This document shows, piece after piece, positions 42,440 through 50,191 of a DNA stretch of 64,000 bases (within the stretch, counting starts at the first letter, position 1; each line of letters opens with the position of its first letter). The stretch is from UBA6952 sp045562575 (GTDB lineage: Bacteria > Chloroflexota > Dehalococcoidia > Lucifugimonadales > UBA6952): contig JBJKVQ010000018.1 in assembly GCA_045562575.1 (NCBI GenBank), forward strand, positions 62,001 through 126,000, written 5' to 3'. The position numbers and the translations under genes were made by a program. The notes beneath the pieces were generated by a model. The model was not told where the DNA came from and ran no database searches. It saw nothing but the letters and a program-made list of their open reading frames with translations.

Positions 42440-42658
42440 ATGGATCCAAATAAAATAGGAATTTATTTCAGTTCTAATGAAAATAAAGTTGTAAGAATAA
42501 CTTCGCCATATTGGCTTCCTGAAGAGCCTGAATGGGTTATGGTTACAAATGAACCTAATGCCACTTTGTTGTCTGTTCGAGATTTGATTGTGGAAAAAAG
42601 TCTTGCTTCGAATGCATCAGATGTTACTTGGGGTAGTTTGCCTCTAAAAGACGAGTAA
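42440..42658 (+). CDS. short protein of unknown function
   Basis: A 72-residue protein that I do not recognise. It is soluble, mixed charged, and has YWLPEEPEWVMVTNEPN as its most conserved-looking stretch. GGGAG lies 7 nt upstream of the ATG, and the frame is clean. It stands alone between the CoA-transferase and a convergent SnoaL-like gene (2-nt gap). It could be a small regulator or an enzyme accessory, but there is no evidence for either. Confidence 0.5.
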   Translation: MDPNKIGIYFSSNENKVVRITSPYWLPEEPEWVMVTNEPNATLLSVRDLIVEKSLASNASDVTWGSLPLKDE

Positions 42659-42659
42659 A

Positions 42660-43076
42660 TTATTCTTTTATTCCGAAGGTAGTATATGGTGTGCCAGGTA
42701 TCAGGGAAAAATGGGTATGGATTGCCAACCATTCATTTCTGAATCTTTTGAGTATTACTGTTGCTCTGCCAGGTCTGTCAAATGAATTTCCTTCAGCATC
42801 ATAACCAACTGAACTCCAAGGTGTTATACCCCATGCTAATTCATCATTTCCATTTGCAATAAGTTTATCAACTAAGAATTCGAAATCTTCAATATATGGC
42901 CATATATTTTGCCATTGTTGTTTTTCTAAATCACTTAAATTAGTAACTAGGTCGACTTTTGTTCCAAAGGAGCAAACCTCACTAGAAACGAGTTTCCTGG
43001 CAGATTCAAAATCACGTGAATTACAACATTCTCCAAATTTAAGGAACCACTGTTTTACAATTTCGTTATAATTCAT
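42660..43076 (-). CDS. SnoaL/NTF2-like protein
   Basis: A 138-residue cone-shaped NTF2-fold protein. The N-terminal helices (VKQWFLKFGECCNSRDFESARKLVSSEV) and C-terminal strands (GRATVILKRFRNEWLAIHTHFSLIP) match the DUF4440/SnoaL-3 pattern. Members bind small molecules or act as isomerases. It follows the betaine-type permease by 20 nt on the same strand, so may be in the same transcript. The function is unknown. Confidence 0.75.
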   Translation of the reverse strand: MNYNEIVKQWFLKFGECCNSRDFESARKLVSSEVCSFGTKVDLVTNLSDLEKQQWQNIWPYIEDFEFLVDKLIANGNDELAWGITPWSSVGYDAEGNSFDRPGRATVILKRFRNEWLAIHTHFSLIPGTPYTTFGIKE

Positions 43077-43096
43077 GATGATAGTTAAGTAAGAAC

Positions 43097-44092
43097 TTAT
43101 TCTATACTAGTAGTTTGGCTTCTATTATTGATATAACCTTGAGAAACACGGTCTATAACAATTGCTAATACCACAATTCCTAAACCTGCAATTACAGCAT
43201 CACCTTGCTCTAATTGTCCCATGGCTCTAAATACATCGGCTCCAAGGCCTCCAGCACCTACCATGGCTGCAATTGTTACCATAGCAAGTGCCATCATGAC
43301 AGTTTGGTTGATACCTGCCATTATGGTTGGTATAGCCATTGGTATTTGCACCTTGGTTAGTAATTGCATTCTGTTAGACCCAAAAGCTGTTCCAGCTTCT
43401 ACAACAGCTATGTCTACTTGCCTTATACCTAAATTCGTTAGACGTATACAAGGTGGGATCGCATATAAAACTGTTGCAAGAATAGCTGCAACATTACCTA
43501 AGCCAAAAAACATTATACCCGGTACAAGATATACAAAACTTGGCATTGTTTGCATACCATCAAGTATAGGTTTAATAATTGCATCAAATCGATTGCTACT
43601 TGCAGCTAGAATACCTAGAGGGATACCAATCACTATAGATATCAAAACAGCAATCAACATGATTGCGATAGTTATCATTGCACTTTCCCACAAGTTAAAG
43701 CTTGCGAGTAAAAGTAAAGCTATAGCCGATCCAATACCCACATTTCTTGAAGCTACTTTCCAGCCAGTGTAAAGGATAGTTAAAATTGTAAACGGCCATG
43801 GTACCCAAATTAGAAAATCACGAATTTTACCAATTACTATTTTTGCCTGGTCACTTAACCAGTCAAACATCCACGCAAAGTTAACCACTAAAAAATCGAC
43901 AAAATCGTCAATTGCATTGGTTACAGGAGGGCTGAAATTAACTGGAAAATCAGTTGCTTGTGTGATTTTTAATAAATGTATTGCCCATGATAGCGCCATG
44001 ACAATTACAAATATAGTTAAACTACTAACATATCTGACCATTGTTGATTTTTCTTTTACTTCAGAATCTAATTTTGCTGTTGTTTTGCTCAT
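43097..44092 (-). CDS. ABC transporter permease, glycine betaine/proline (ProW/OpuAB) type
   Basis: Membrane subunit of an osmolyte importer, 331 residues with about seven membrane segments. The family landmarks are LGILAASSNRFDAIIKPILDGMQTMPSFVYLVPGIMFFG, IRLTNLGIRQVDIAVVEAGTAFGSNRMQLLTKVQIPMA (EAA loop contacting the ATPase), and ALAMVTIAAMVGAGGLG. It is downstream of the ATPase gene by 30 nt. The substrate-binding gene is further upstream but separated by a terminator. Confidence 0.92.
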   Translation of the reverse strand: MSKTTAKLDSEVKEKSTMVRYVSSLTIFVIVMALSWAIHLLKITQATDFPVNFSPPVTNAIDDFVDFLVVNFAWMFDWLSDQAKIVIGKIRDFLIWVPWPFTILTILYTGWKVASRNVGIGSAIALLLLASFNLWESAMITIAIMLIAVLISIVIGIPLGILAASSNRFDAIIKPILDGMQTMPSFVYLVPGIMFFGLGNVAAILATVLYAIPPCIRLTNLGIRQVDIAVVEAGTAFGSNRMQLLTKVQIPMAIPTIMAGINQTVMMALAMVTIAAMVGAGGLGADVFRAMGQLEQGDAVIAGLGIVVLAIVIDRVSQGYINNRSQTTSIE

Positions 44093-44122
44093 AATTGTAT
44101 TTTCACATTACCGTTAAATAAG

Positions 44123-45160
44123 TTATTCACTATACTCTTGTCTAGCACTTTGCGCGACAAGTTCGAGTATTTTTTGTTGAGGTACTACTCCAACAAGCTT
44201 ATCTTTACTGTCTACCACAGGAATTGGGTCGCCAGTTTCTAAAACTAATGGAATCATGTCTTCCACACTACTTTCAGGAGTCACTACATATCGTTTGTCA
44301 AACTCTTCAGTTAAAGGTTTAACCATTATGTTACTCACAGATGTCACCCTTGTTTTTGGTATGTCAAAAGTAAATTCTTCAACAAATGAATTTGCAGGAC
44401 TAGTGACAATTTCTTCTGGGGTACCTATTTGTGTTACCTCTCCATCTCTCATTATTGCTATACGATCTCCAACAGTAATTGCTTCATCGAGGTCGTGGGT
44501 TATAAACACAATGGTTTTTTGGATAGTTTGTTGTAATTTTTTTAACTCGATTCTCATTTGCCTTCTAATTAATGGGTCTAGACCACTAAAAGGTTCGTCC
44601 ATGAGAAGGATATCAGGTTCTACAGCAAGGGCTCGGGCAATACCAACTCTTTGTTGCATTCCTCCACTTAATTCTGAAGGGTATGACGATTCCCATCCAG
44701 ATAGACCAACTAAATCTAAAACCTCTTGTGCTTTAGCGTTTCGGGTATCACTATCTATATTTTGGATTTCTAGTCCATATCCAGCATTTTCTAATACTGT
44801 TCTGTGAGGGAAAAGACCAAAGTGTTGAAATACCATAGCAACAGAGTGTCTTCTGAAATTCTCTAGTTCTTGGTTGTTGTATTGTAGGATATCTTTATCA
44901 TTGATGAGAATAGAGCCTGAGGTAGGATCAATTAATCTGATTAAGGCTCTTACAAGTGTGGATTTACCACTTCCGGACAACCCCATTACTACAAATGTTT
45001 CGCCGGGATTAATTGATAGGTTTACATTTCGGAGAGCGACGACCTGATTGAATTCATCTTGAATTTCAGATCGAGTTTTATTTATGTTGTCAGGTTCAAA
45101 AACAATTTCAGGGTCGTTTCCAAACACTTTCCATAAATTTACTATCTCGATATTTGACAT
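44123..45160 (-). CDS. ABC transporter ATPase, glycine betaine/proline (ProV/OpuAA) type
   Basis: A 345-residue nucleotide-binding subunit. Walker A is VMGLSGSGKST, the ABC signature is LSGGMQQRVGIARALA, and Walker B is ILLMDEPFSGLDPL. Two CBS domains follow (about 265-340; VVPQQKILELVAQSA at the end), which in this family sense ionic strength. I place the start at 45160, since the family begins NIEIVNLWKVFG shortly after; an earlier in-frame ATG adds 13 unlikely residues. It has a long leader with a strong promoter and structured RNA upstream. Confidence 0.92.
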   Translation of the reverse strand: MSNIEIVNLWKVFGNDPEIVFEPDNINKTRSEIQDEFNQVVALRNVNLSINPGETFVVMGLSGSGKSTLVRALIRLIDPTSGSILINDKDILQYNNQELENFRRHSVAMVFQHFGLFPHRTVLENAGYGLEIQNIDSDTRNAKAQEVLDLVGLSGWESSYPSELSGGMQQRVGIARALAVEPDILLMDEPFSGLDPLIRRQMRIELKKLQQTIQKTIVFITHDLDEAITVGDRIAIMRDGEVTQIGTPEEIVTSPANSFVEEFTFDIPKTRVTSVSNIMVKPLTEEFDKRYVVTPESSVEDMIPLVLETGDPIPVVDSKDKLVGVVPQQKILELVAQSARQEYSE

Positions 45161-45276
45161 ACAATACTCGTTTCTTTTTAAACGGTAATTGGGTAGCACT
45201 ATTGGAAGATTTATTAAAAATAAACAAAAGAGGTAAAAATTGCGGGGTTTTGTTTAATGGGGATTATACTTAAAAC

Positions 45277-45363
45277 TTATCCGTAAAATTCAAAAGCATA
45301 TCCATTAATATATACAAGTCCAATAACTATGCGGTTTAAATGATCGCTAACCAAAATCTCCAT
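45277..45363 (-). CDS. candidate short leader ORF upstream of the betaine ATPase gene
   Basis: A 28-codon frame in the leader (start M-E-I-L-V, then SDHLNRIVIGLVYINGYAFE, ending F-Y-G). The composition is protein-like. However, the strong AAGGAGG on the same strand is 15 nt from this ATG, which is too far; a GTG in a different frame 8 nt after GGAGG would give only 7 codons. It may be a leader peptide or a chance frame. Confidence 0.25.
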   Translation of the reverse strand: MEILVSDHLNRIVIGLVYINGYAFEFYG

Positions 45364-45398
45364 TAAGCACAGTCTCAACCTCCTTAATTGGTGATCAC
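45341..45398 (-). ncRNA. structured leader RNA of the betaine ATPase transcript
   Basis: On the minus strand this 58-nt stretch can fold into a nested stem. TGATC (45393-45397) pairs with GATCA (45341-45345), and ATTAAG (45383-45388) pairs with CTTAAT (45362-45367), extended by CC/GG across a one-base bulge. The hairpin loop begins with GAGG of a Shine-Dalgarno-like GGAGG (45379-45383). The overlapping GTGATCAC (45391-45398) is an 8-bp palindrome, which may instead be an operator. It does not match the glycine, ydaO or other riboswitch patterns I can recall. Confidence 0.4.
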
Positions 45399-45402
45399 TT
45401 AA

Positions 45403-45431
45403 AGATTAGCGAATATTCAATGCTATGTCAA
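45403..45431 (-). promoter_or_regulatory. promoter of the betaine ATPase-permease unit
   Basis: Minus-strand TTGACA (45426-45431) and TAATCT (45403-45408) with a 17-bp spacer, a strong sigma-70 match. The predicted start is near 45396, leaving a leader of about 236 nt before the ATPase ATG at 45160. The remaining part of the 350-bp gap carries the terminator of the upstream gene and a low-complexity stretch. Confidence 0.6.
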
Positions 45432-45487
45432 ACAAAATCAGACCTTTTCAAATCTAATATAAATCTTTTTACGTATACAATGCTAAT

Positions 45488-45520
45488 AAAAAAAGAGGGG
45501 TTTTGTAACCCCTCTTTTTT
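45488..45520 (-). terminator. Rho-independent terminator after the betaine-binding protein
   Basis: A stem of about 14 bp (AAAAAAGAGGGGTT against AACCCCTCTTTTTT) with a 4-nt loop, ending in a T-run on either strand. It lies 30 bp after the end of the binding-protein gene. It would work for either direction, but only the minus-strand gene stops here. It separates that gene from the ATPase-permease unit. Confidence 0.85.
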
Positions 45521-45549
45521 ATCAATTCTTTATTTAACTGTGACGTAAC

Positions 45550-46584
45550 TTATGCAGCTATTGCATCCATGATTCTATCCTTAGCGTCTGCTGTTACCCA
45601 GCTGTGCCAAGCATCATTGTTTGTGAGATACCAAATAGCAGTGTCTCTGTATGCATCTTCCATAGTAGCAGCGGCATCTTTTATTTCACCGTAATGACCT
45701 TCAGCAGCTAACTGGTTACCTGCATTCCAATCCCACTTTTCTAAGAAAGCACGAAGTTCTTCGTAACCTTCTCCTTCATAATCACTATGTAGTGCGATCA
45801 AAACTTCTGCTGTTGGAAAACCACAGCCAAGAGCTGGATCACTATCTGCACACTCTGAAGGATCTGGCTGCTCTAAGACTCTCATATCAAGTGTATTAGC
45901 GAGCTTTGTAGGTCCCCAGTAGTAGAATAAAACTGGTTCTTCTTTCAAATAAGCTCCTTCAATAGCAGCATCTAGTGCCCCCATTGTTCCAGGATCACGA
46001 AGATCTACATGGTCGGAAAGACCATAAGCTTCGATTTGTCCTTCATTAACTGCTCGACATGCCCATTGTGCCATACAACCATATAGTACAGCTTTTCCTC
46101 CACTGTCTGCTTCAGCAAACAATGCTTGGAATTCTGGTTTTTTCAAGTCTTCATAACTCTTTAGTCCAGGATTAGCATCTTGCAGATACCCAGGAACTAT
46201 AAATGTGCTTTGCCAGTTATCATCCAAACTTTTACCTGTGGAAAATACCTGTCCTTCAGCAGTTGCTTCAGCCCAAGCGTCTTTTTGATTTGGTAACCAG
46301 ATTTCCATTGAAATATCAATGTCACCTTTTATCAAACCTTGGAATAATGGAACAGTAGCACCTTCTATCATGTCAGTTTCATAGCCATAGCCATTTTCTA
46401 CCATGTATCTAGCGACTCCTGTTTGTACCAACGCACTATCCCAGTTAAGACCAGCGAATACTAGGGTTTCCCCTTCGCCTTCAAGTCCACTCCCAGTTAC
46501 ATCATCGATCGCGTCACATGAGGTGAGCGCAACAGTTGAAATAATCATTATGATTGTTAATATAAACTTACTTTTTACTTTCAT
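45550..46584 (-). CDS. glycine betaine/proline-type ABC substrate-binding lipoprotein
   Basis: A 344-residue binding protein. The signal is a lipoprotein type (STVALTSC, cysteine at about 23). The mature part is the OpuAC fold: ETLVFAGLNWDSALVQTGVARYMVE, DISMEIWLPNQKDAWAEATAEG, and tryptophan-rich segments (EKWDWNAGNQ, TAIWYLTNND) that could form the aromatic cage for a quaternary amine. GGAGGTC is upstream of the ATG. It is expressed in its own unit and not with the ATPase and permease, so it can be made in excess. Quaternary amines are the likely ligands. Confidence 0.9.
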   Translation of the reverse strand: MKVKSKFILTIIMIISTVALTSCDAIDDVTGSGLEGEGETLVFAGLNWDSALVQTGVARYMVENGYGYETDMIEGATVPLFQGLIKGDIDISMEIWLPNQKDAWAEATAEGQVFSTGKSLDDNWQSTFIVPGYLQDANPGLKSYEDLKKPEFQALFAEADSGGKAVLYGCMAQWACRAVNEGQIEAYGLSDHVDLRDPGTMGALDAAIEGAYLKEEPVLFYYWGPTKLANTLDMRVLEQPDPSECADSDPALGCGFPTAEVLIALHSDYEGEGYEELRAFLEKWDWNAGNQLAAEGHYGEIKDAAATMEDAYRDTAIWYLTNNDAWHSWVTADAKDRIMDAIAA

Positions 46585-46737
46585 AATGACCTCCTCTCAT
46601 AGGTTGCCCATTATTCCACATGAATATCAATGAGTCAACTCAATTTTGCATTTTTTGCGCCTATTTTGGGGTCTATTTTGGGCGAATTATTGCGATTCTA
46701 AATAGGGATTTTAAGAAAAGCTCAGGATTCGTAAAAA

Positions 46738-46770
46738 TTTAACAATTTGTTAAAATTTTGAACATTTTCC
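46738..46770 (+). promoter_or_regulatory. Pho box upstream of phoB-phoR
   Basis: Three consecutive 11-bp units: TTTAACAATTT (46738-46748), GTTAAAATTTT (46749-46759) and GAACATTTTCC (46760-46770). TATAAT follows at 46789-46794, 18 bp after the last unit. Tandem 11-bp units of TTAACA type are the known PhoB/PhoP binding pattern. It predicts autoregulation of the two-component pair. Confidence 0.65.
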
Positions 46771-46816
46771 TAAATAATAAAAAAATATTATAATAATAAT
46801 TCAAGTATGGTTTATT

Positions 46817-47530
46817 ATGAAAAAAAATAAAATTCTGATAGTCGAAGACGAGACAAATATAGCTGACTCAATTAAATTAAATTTAGAAGCTGAAGGCTAT
46901 AATGTTGAATATACTACTGATGGCCAAATGGGTTTGCATTATGCAAGAACATTAAAGCCTGATTTGATTATATTAGATATTATGCTTCCCAAACTTGATG
47001 GATTTGAAGTAAATAAAATCATTCAAAAAGAACTCTCTATACCAGTTATATTTCTAACAGCTAAGTCTGATGAAATCTCAACTGTTTTAGGACTAGAACT
47101 TGGTGCTGATGATTATATTTCAAAGCCTTTTTCAATGCGTGAATTGATTTCGAGAGTTAAAGCTGTTTTACGAAGATTCGAAAATACAAAATCTCATTCA
47201 ATGCCATCACAAATAAATAATAATCCACAAAAAGGAAAATTTATTTATGATGACATCGAAATTGATATTGATGGCCATAGAGTATTAAGAAATGGCAATT
47301 TAATTCACTTAAAACCTAAAGAATTTGAAATTTTAGTATATTTATCTTCAAATCAAGGCATGGCAATTTCTAGAGATACATTGCTAGACAAAATCTGGGG
47401 AATTGATTACTTTGGGGATAAACGTACTGTTGATGTCCATGTAAGATGGTTGAGAAAAAAAATCGAATTAGATTCACAAAAACCAAAGCATCTTATAACG
47501 GTAAGGAATGTTGGTTATCGATTCGATTAA
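46817..47530 (+). CDS. phoB: response regulator, OmpR/PhoB family
   Basis: A 237-residue regulator with receiver domain (ILIVEDETNIADSIKLNLEAEGY, phospho-Asp in LIILDIMLPKLDG, and lysine in YISKPFS) and a C-terminal winged helix (about 140-235; LKPKEFEILVYLSSNQGMAISRDTLLDKIWG, ending RTVDVHVRWLRKKIE...VRNVGYRF). It lies just upstream of the histidine kinase and pstS, so it is the phosphate response regulator by context. The assignment to PhoB rests on that context and on the Pho box. Confidence 0.87.
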   Translation: MKKNKILIVEDETNIADSIKLNLEAEGYNVEYTTDGQMGLHYARTLKPDLIILDIMLPKLDGFEVNKIIQKELSIPVIFLTAKSDEISTVLGLELGADDYISKPFSMRELISRVKAVLRRFENTKSHSMPSQINNNPQKGKFIYDDIEIDIDGHRVLRNGNLIHLKPKEFEILVYLSSNQGMAISRDTLLDKIWGIDYFGDKRTVDVHVRWLRKKIELDSQKPKHLITVRNVGYRFD

Positions 47531-47540
47531 CTAGGGTGCT

Positions 47541-48950
47541 ATGAAAACATTTATATTTATAAGATATATTTATACTGTAATGTTCATTACTATAATAAAT
47601 CTTGTAGTATCCATCATTAGTTTTTTTTACGTATTATTTAATGAAGAACCATTCAGATATTTGGTAATTTTTTCTTTTTGGATTGGTTTATCATTGATTT
47701 CACTCATTTCATTATATAAATGGTACAACAATTTCCAATCTAGGGACCTTCTTATGTCACAATTGCCAAATATTGCCGAAGATTTTGGAGAAGGCCATTC
47801 TGCAAGAGATATTCAAGAAATATATTTGAGTGCTGAGACGCAGGAATTAGTTGATCTGTTATTACCTGTTCGTTCGTTGGTTAATAATATTATATCCATG
47901 ATATTTAGCTTCAAATTAGAACAAGACGCCTTAGAAGCTTTATTAGAAGCGATGGCAGATGGAGTATTACTTGTTGATGCAGAAGGCCAAATTCTTAGAA
48001 TGAATTCTGCTGCTTCTCAATTACTACACATCGATAGCGATCAATTAAAATCTAATCAAAGTTTTATGGGACTTGTTTTTGATCATGAACTTGCAAATTT
48101 AGTTCATCTAGCTTTAGAAAATAATAGTATTACTCAAGATGAAATAGAATTACTTCGTCCAAACAAGATCATGGACGCTATAGTAACGCCTATACAAAAT
48201 TCAACTAATCGAGAAGTTGTTATAACACTACATGATCTAACAGAAATAAGACGAATCAATACAACAAGAAAAGAATTCGTAAACAACGTATCACATGAAC
48301 TAAAGACTCCTCTTACAGCCGTTAAGGCAATGGTTGAAACAATGGAAAATGGAGTTCTTCCTAAAAGTAGGCAAAAAGAATATTTTACGAAAATTAATGA
48401 TGAAATTGACCATATGACCACTATAGTAACTGAACTATTAAAATTATCTGGCATTGAAAGAGATAATTACCAAGAAAATTTTGATACAGTCGACATTAAT
48501 AAATTAGTGTCTCAGGTAAGTGATAATTTTAAAGATATTCTCGAAAAGAGATTAATTTTATTGGAATTAGATTTATTCCCTTCTCCTCTAGTAATAAATT
48601 GCAATCAGTACCATATCACAGAAGTGATCACCAACTTAATCGATAATGCGACAAAATTCACTGCTGAAAATGGAGTAATTACTTTGGCAACAAAATCTTC
48701 AGATGACTTTGTTATTGTTCAATGTAAAGATACTGGTATTGGAATTTCTGAAGAAGACATGCCTCATGTATTTGAACGTTTTTATAAAGTTGATAAATCT
48801 CGTTCTGATACAGGAACTGGATTAGGGTTATCTATAGCTAAACATATTTTGCAAAACCATCAAGGTAATATTGTAGTTAATAGTAACGTTAATGATGGCT
48901 CTGAGTTTATAATTACTTTACCTCTTGATAAAACAAATATTACCCCATAA
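47541..48950 (+). CDS. phoR: sensor histidine kinase, PhoR-like
   Basis: A 469-residue membrane kinase. Two membrane segments (about residues 12-34 and 40-58) have almost no loop between them, so it has no periplasmic sensor, as in PhoR. A PAS domain follows (LEAMADGVLLVDAEGQILRMNSAASQLL). The HisKA box is FVNNVSHELKTPLTAVKAMVE with the phosphoryl-accepting His. The ATPase part has NLIDNATKFTAENG, DTGIGISEEDMPHVFERFYK and GTGLGLSIAKHI. It would pair with phoB and, with PhoU and Pst, sense phosphate. Confidence 0.88.
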   Translation: MKTFIFIRYIYTVMFITIINLVVSIISFFYVLFNEEPFRYLVIFSFWIGLSLISLISLYKWYNNFQSRDLLMSQLPNIAEDFGEGHSARDIQEIYLSAETQELVDLLLPVRSLVNNIISMIFSFKLEQDALEALLEAMADGVLLVDAEGQILRMNSAASQLLHIDSDQLKSNQSFMGLVFDHELANLVHLALENNSITQDEIELLRPNKIMDAIVTPIQNSTNREVVITLHDLTEIRRINTTRKEFVNNVSHELKTPLTAVKAMVETMENGVLPKSRQKEYFTKINDEIDHMTTIVTELLKLSGIERDNYQENFDTVDINKLVSQVSDNFKDILEKRLILLELDLFPSPLVINCNQYHITEVITNLIDNATKFTAENGVITLATKSSDDFVIVQCKDTGIGISEEDMPHVFERFYKVDKSRSDTGTGLGLSIAKHILQNHQGNIVVNSNVNDGSEFIITLPLDKTNITP

Positions 48951-48965
48951 TAGCGATCTTTATAC

Positions 48966-48998
48966 GTTCATCGAATGTTAATAAATCGTTAAAATAAA
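48966..48998 (+). promoter_or_regulatory. Pho box upstream of pstS
   Basis: Three consecutive 11-bp units: GTTCATCGAAT (48966-48976), GTTAATAAATC (48977-48987) and GTTAAAATAAA (48988-48998). TATAGT at 49016-49021 lies 17 bp after the last unit, a spacing almost equal to the phoB site. That makes it the likely -10 of a PhoB-activated promoter. Confidence 0.7.
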
Positions 48999-49060
48999 TA
49001 TACCAGTACAAACCCTATAGTTATAAATATTCAAAATAAATAAGTTATAGGGGGATACAA

Positions 49061-50071
49061 TTGATAAATATTTTCAAACATACTGGAAAAACCATAAGAC
49101 TAACGTCTTTTATGGTAATTTCTTCAATGTTACTTTTCTCAGTTGCATGTAGCAACGAAGTAGAAGAAGTTATTGTCGAAAAAGAAGTTATTGTCGAAAA
49201 AGAAGTTGTTAAAGAAGTAGAAGTTGCCAAAAGCATAAAAGGTGTGGTTGAAATTGATGGTTCAAGTACAGTTTATCCAATTACTGAAGCAGTAGCTGAA
49301 GAGTATCGTAAGAAAGAAAAGGATGTTCGGGTTAATGTTGCAGTTTCTGGTACTGGAGGAGGATTTAAGAGATTTTGTCCTGGTGAAACTGATATTTCTA
49401 ATGCTTCTCGACCAATCAAGGACAAAGAAAAAGTACTTTGTGAAGCAAATGGGGTAGAGTATGTTGATGTGACTGTTGCTCTCGACGGTCTTTCGGTACT
49501 AGTTAGCCCACAAAATGATTTTGTGGATTGTTTAACAATAGAAGAACTAAACAATATATGGAAACCAGAATCTACAATCAACAACTGGAAAGATGTTAGG
49601 GCAGGATTCCCAGACAAGAAATTAGTACTTTATGGTCCAGATACAGATTCAGGAACATTTGATTACTTTACTGACGAGGTAAATGGTGACGAAGGTGTTT
49701 CACGATCAGACTATACCGCATCTGCTGACGATAACGTTTTGGTTACAGGTATCTCTGGTTCTGCAGGATCTTTGGGATACTTTGGTTACGCATACTACGC
49801 TGAGAATACAGATAAATTAAAAGCACTTGGTATTGACGCTGGTAATGGTTGTGTAGTTCCAAGTAGTGAGACTGTATCAGGCGGTACATATCCATTAGCA
49901 AGACCCATTTTCATTTATATCGATCCAGCTAAAATGAATAAAAATATGGCTGTTTCTGATTTTATCGATTTCTATATGGATCATGTAGCTGAACTTTCAG
50001 AAGAAGTAGGGTATAGCGCTTTGCCTAGTTATGCTGATCAGATTGCGAAAATCGACGCGGCTAAAATTTAG
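49061..50071 (+). CDS. pstS: phosphate-binding lipoprotein PstS
   Basis: A 336-residue phosphate-binding protein. TTG start with GGGGGA 5 nt before. The lipobox is LLFSVAC. A short repetitive linker (VIVEKEVIVEKEVVKEVEV) carries two perfect copies of an 18-bp unit (49169-49186 and 49187-49204). The phosphate site shows IDGSSTVYPITEAV, SGTGGGFKRFCPGETDISNASRPI and GPDTDSGTFDYFT. The VEKEV linker is common in Chloroflexota binding lipoproteins. It is separated from pstC by a terminator. Confidence 0.93.
   Translation: MINIFKHTGKTIRLTSFMVISSMLLFSVACSNEVEEVIVEKEVIVEKEVVKEVEVAKSIKGVVEIDGSSTVYPITEAVAEEYRKKEKDVRVNVAVSGTGGGFKRFCPGETDISNASRPIKDKEKVLCEANGVEYVDVTVALDGLSVLVSPQNDFVDCLTIEELNNIWKPESTINNWKDVRAGFPDKKLVLYGPDTDSGTFDYFTDEVNGDEGVSRSDYTASADDNVLVTGISGSAGSLGYFGYAYYAENTDKLKALGIDAGNGCVVPSSETVSGGTYPLARPIFIYIDPAKMNKNMAVSDFIDFYMDHVAELSEEVGYSALPSYADQIAKIDAAKI
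49169..49204 (+). repeat. tandem 18-bp duplication in pstS
   Basis: Two identical copies of an 18-bp unit beginning GTTATTGTCG encode VIVEKE twice, in the linker between the lipid anchor and the phosphate domain. The reading frame is kept. A third, diverged copy may follow (GTTGTTAAAGAAG). Confidence 0.85.
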
Positions 50072-50112
50072 CCAATTAATTCAAAAATCTAAAAAATCTA
50101 AATGATTATTGT

Positions 50113-50152
50113 GAGTATTGGTTGTAACTTATTGCAACCAATACTCATTTTT
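50113..50152 (+). terminator. Rho-independent terminator between pstS and pstC
   Basis: GAGTATTGGTTG (50113-50124) pairs perfectly with CAACCAATACTC (50135-50146), followed by ATTTTT. It lies 41 bp after the pstS stop. It should end most pstS transcripts, so the binding protein is made in excess over the membrane parts by partial readthrough. Confidence 0.8.
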
Positions 50153-50191
50153 AGGATACTAGTAAAAGAGAAACTGAATGGAAAGACTGAT

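Noticed and set aside
43221..43772. Long plus-strand frame of 183 codons opposite the betaine permease
   Set aside because: It is antisense to a gene with clear family motifs, and its own residue pattern mirrors the opposite strand.
44256..44807. Long plus-strand frame of 183 codons opposite the betaine ATPase
   Set aside because: It is antisense to Walker and signature motifs of a clear ABC ATPase gene.
45341..45431. ydaO (c-di-AMP) riboswitch before the osmolyte transporter
   Set aside because: A short TCGCTAATCT resemblance lies in the promoter itself, and the conserved core of that class is not present.
50102..50191. N-terminal extension of pstC to ATG 50102
   Set aside because: It would translate through the terminator hairpin at 50113-50152, has no clear ribosome site, and is unlike PstC N-termini.
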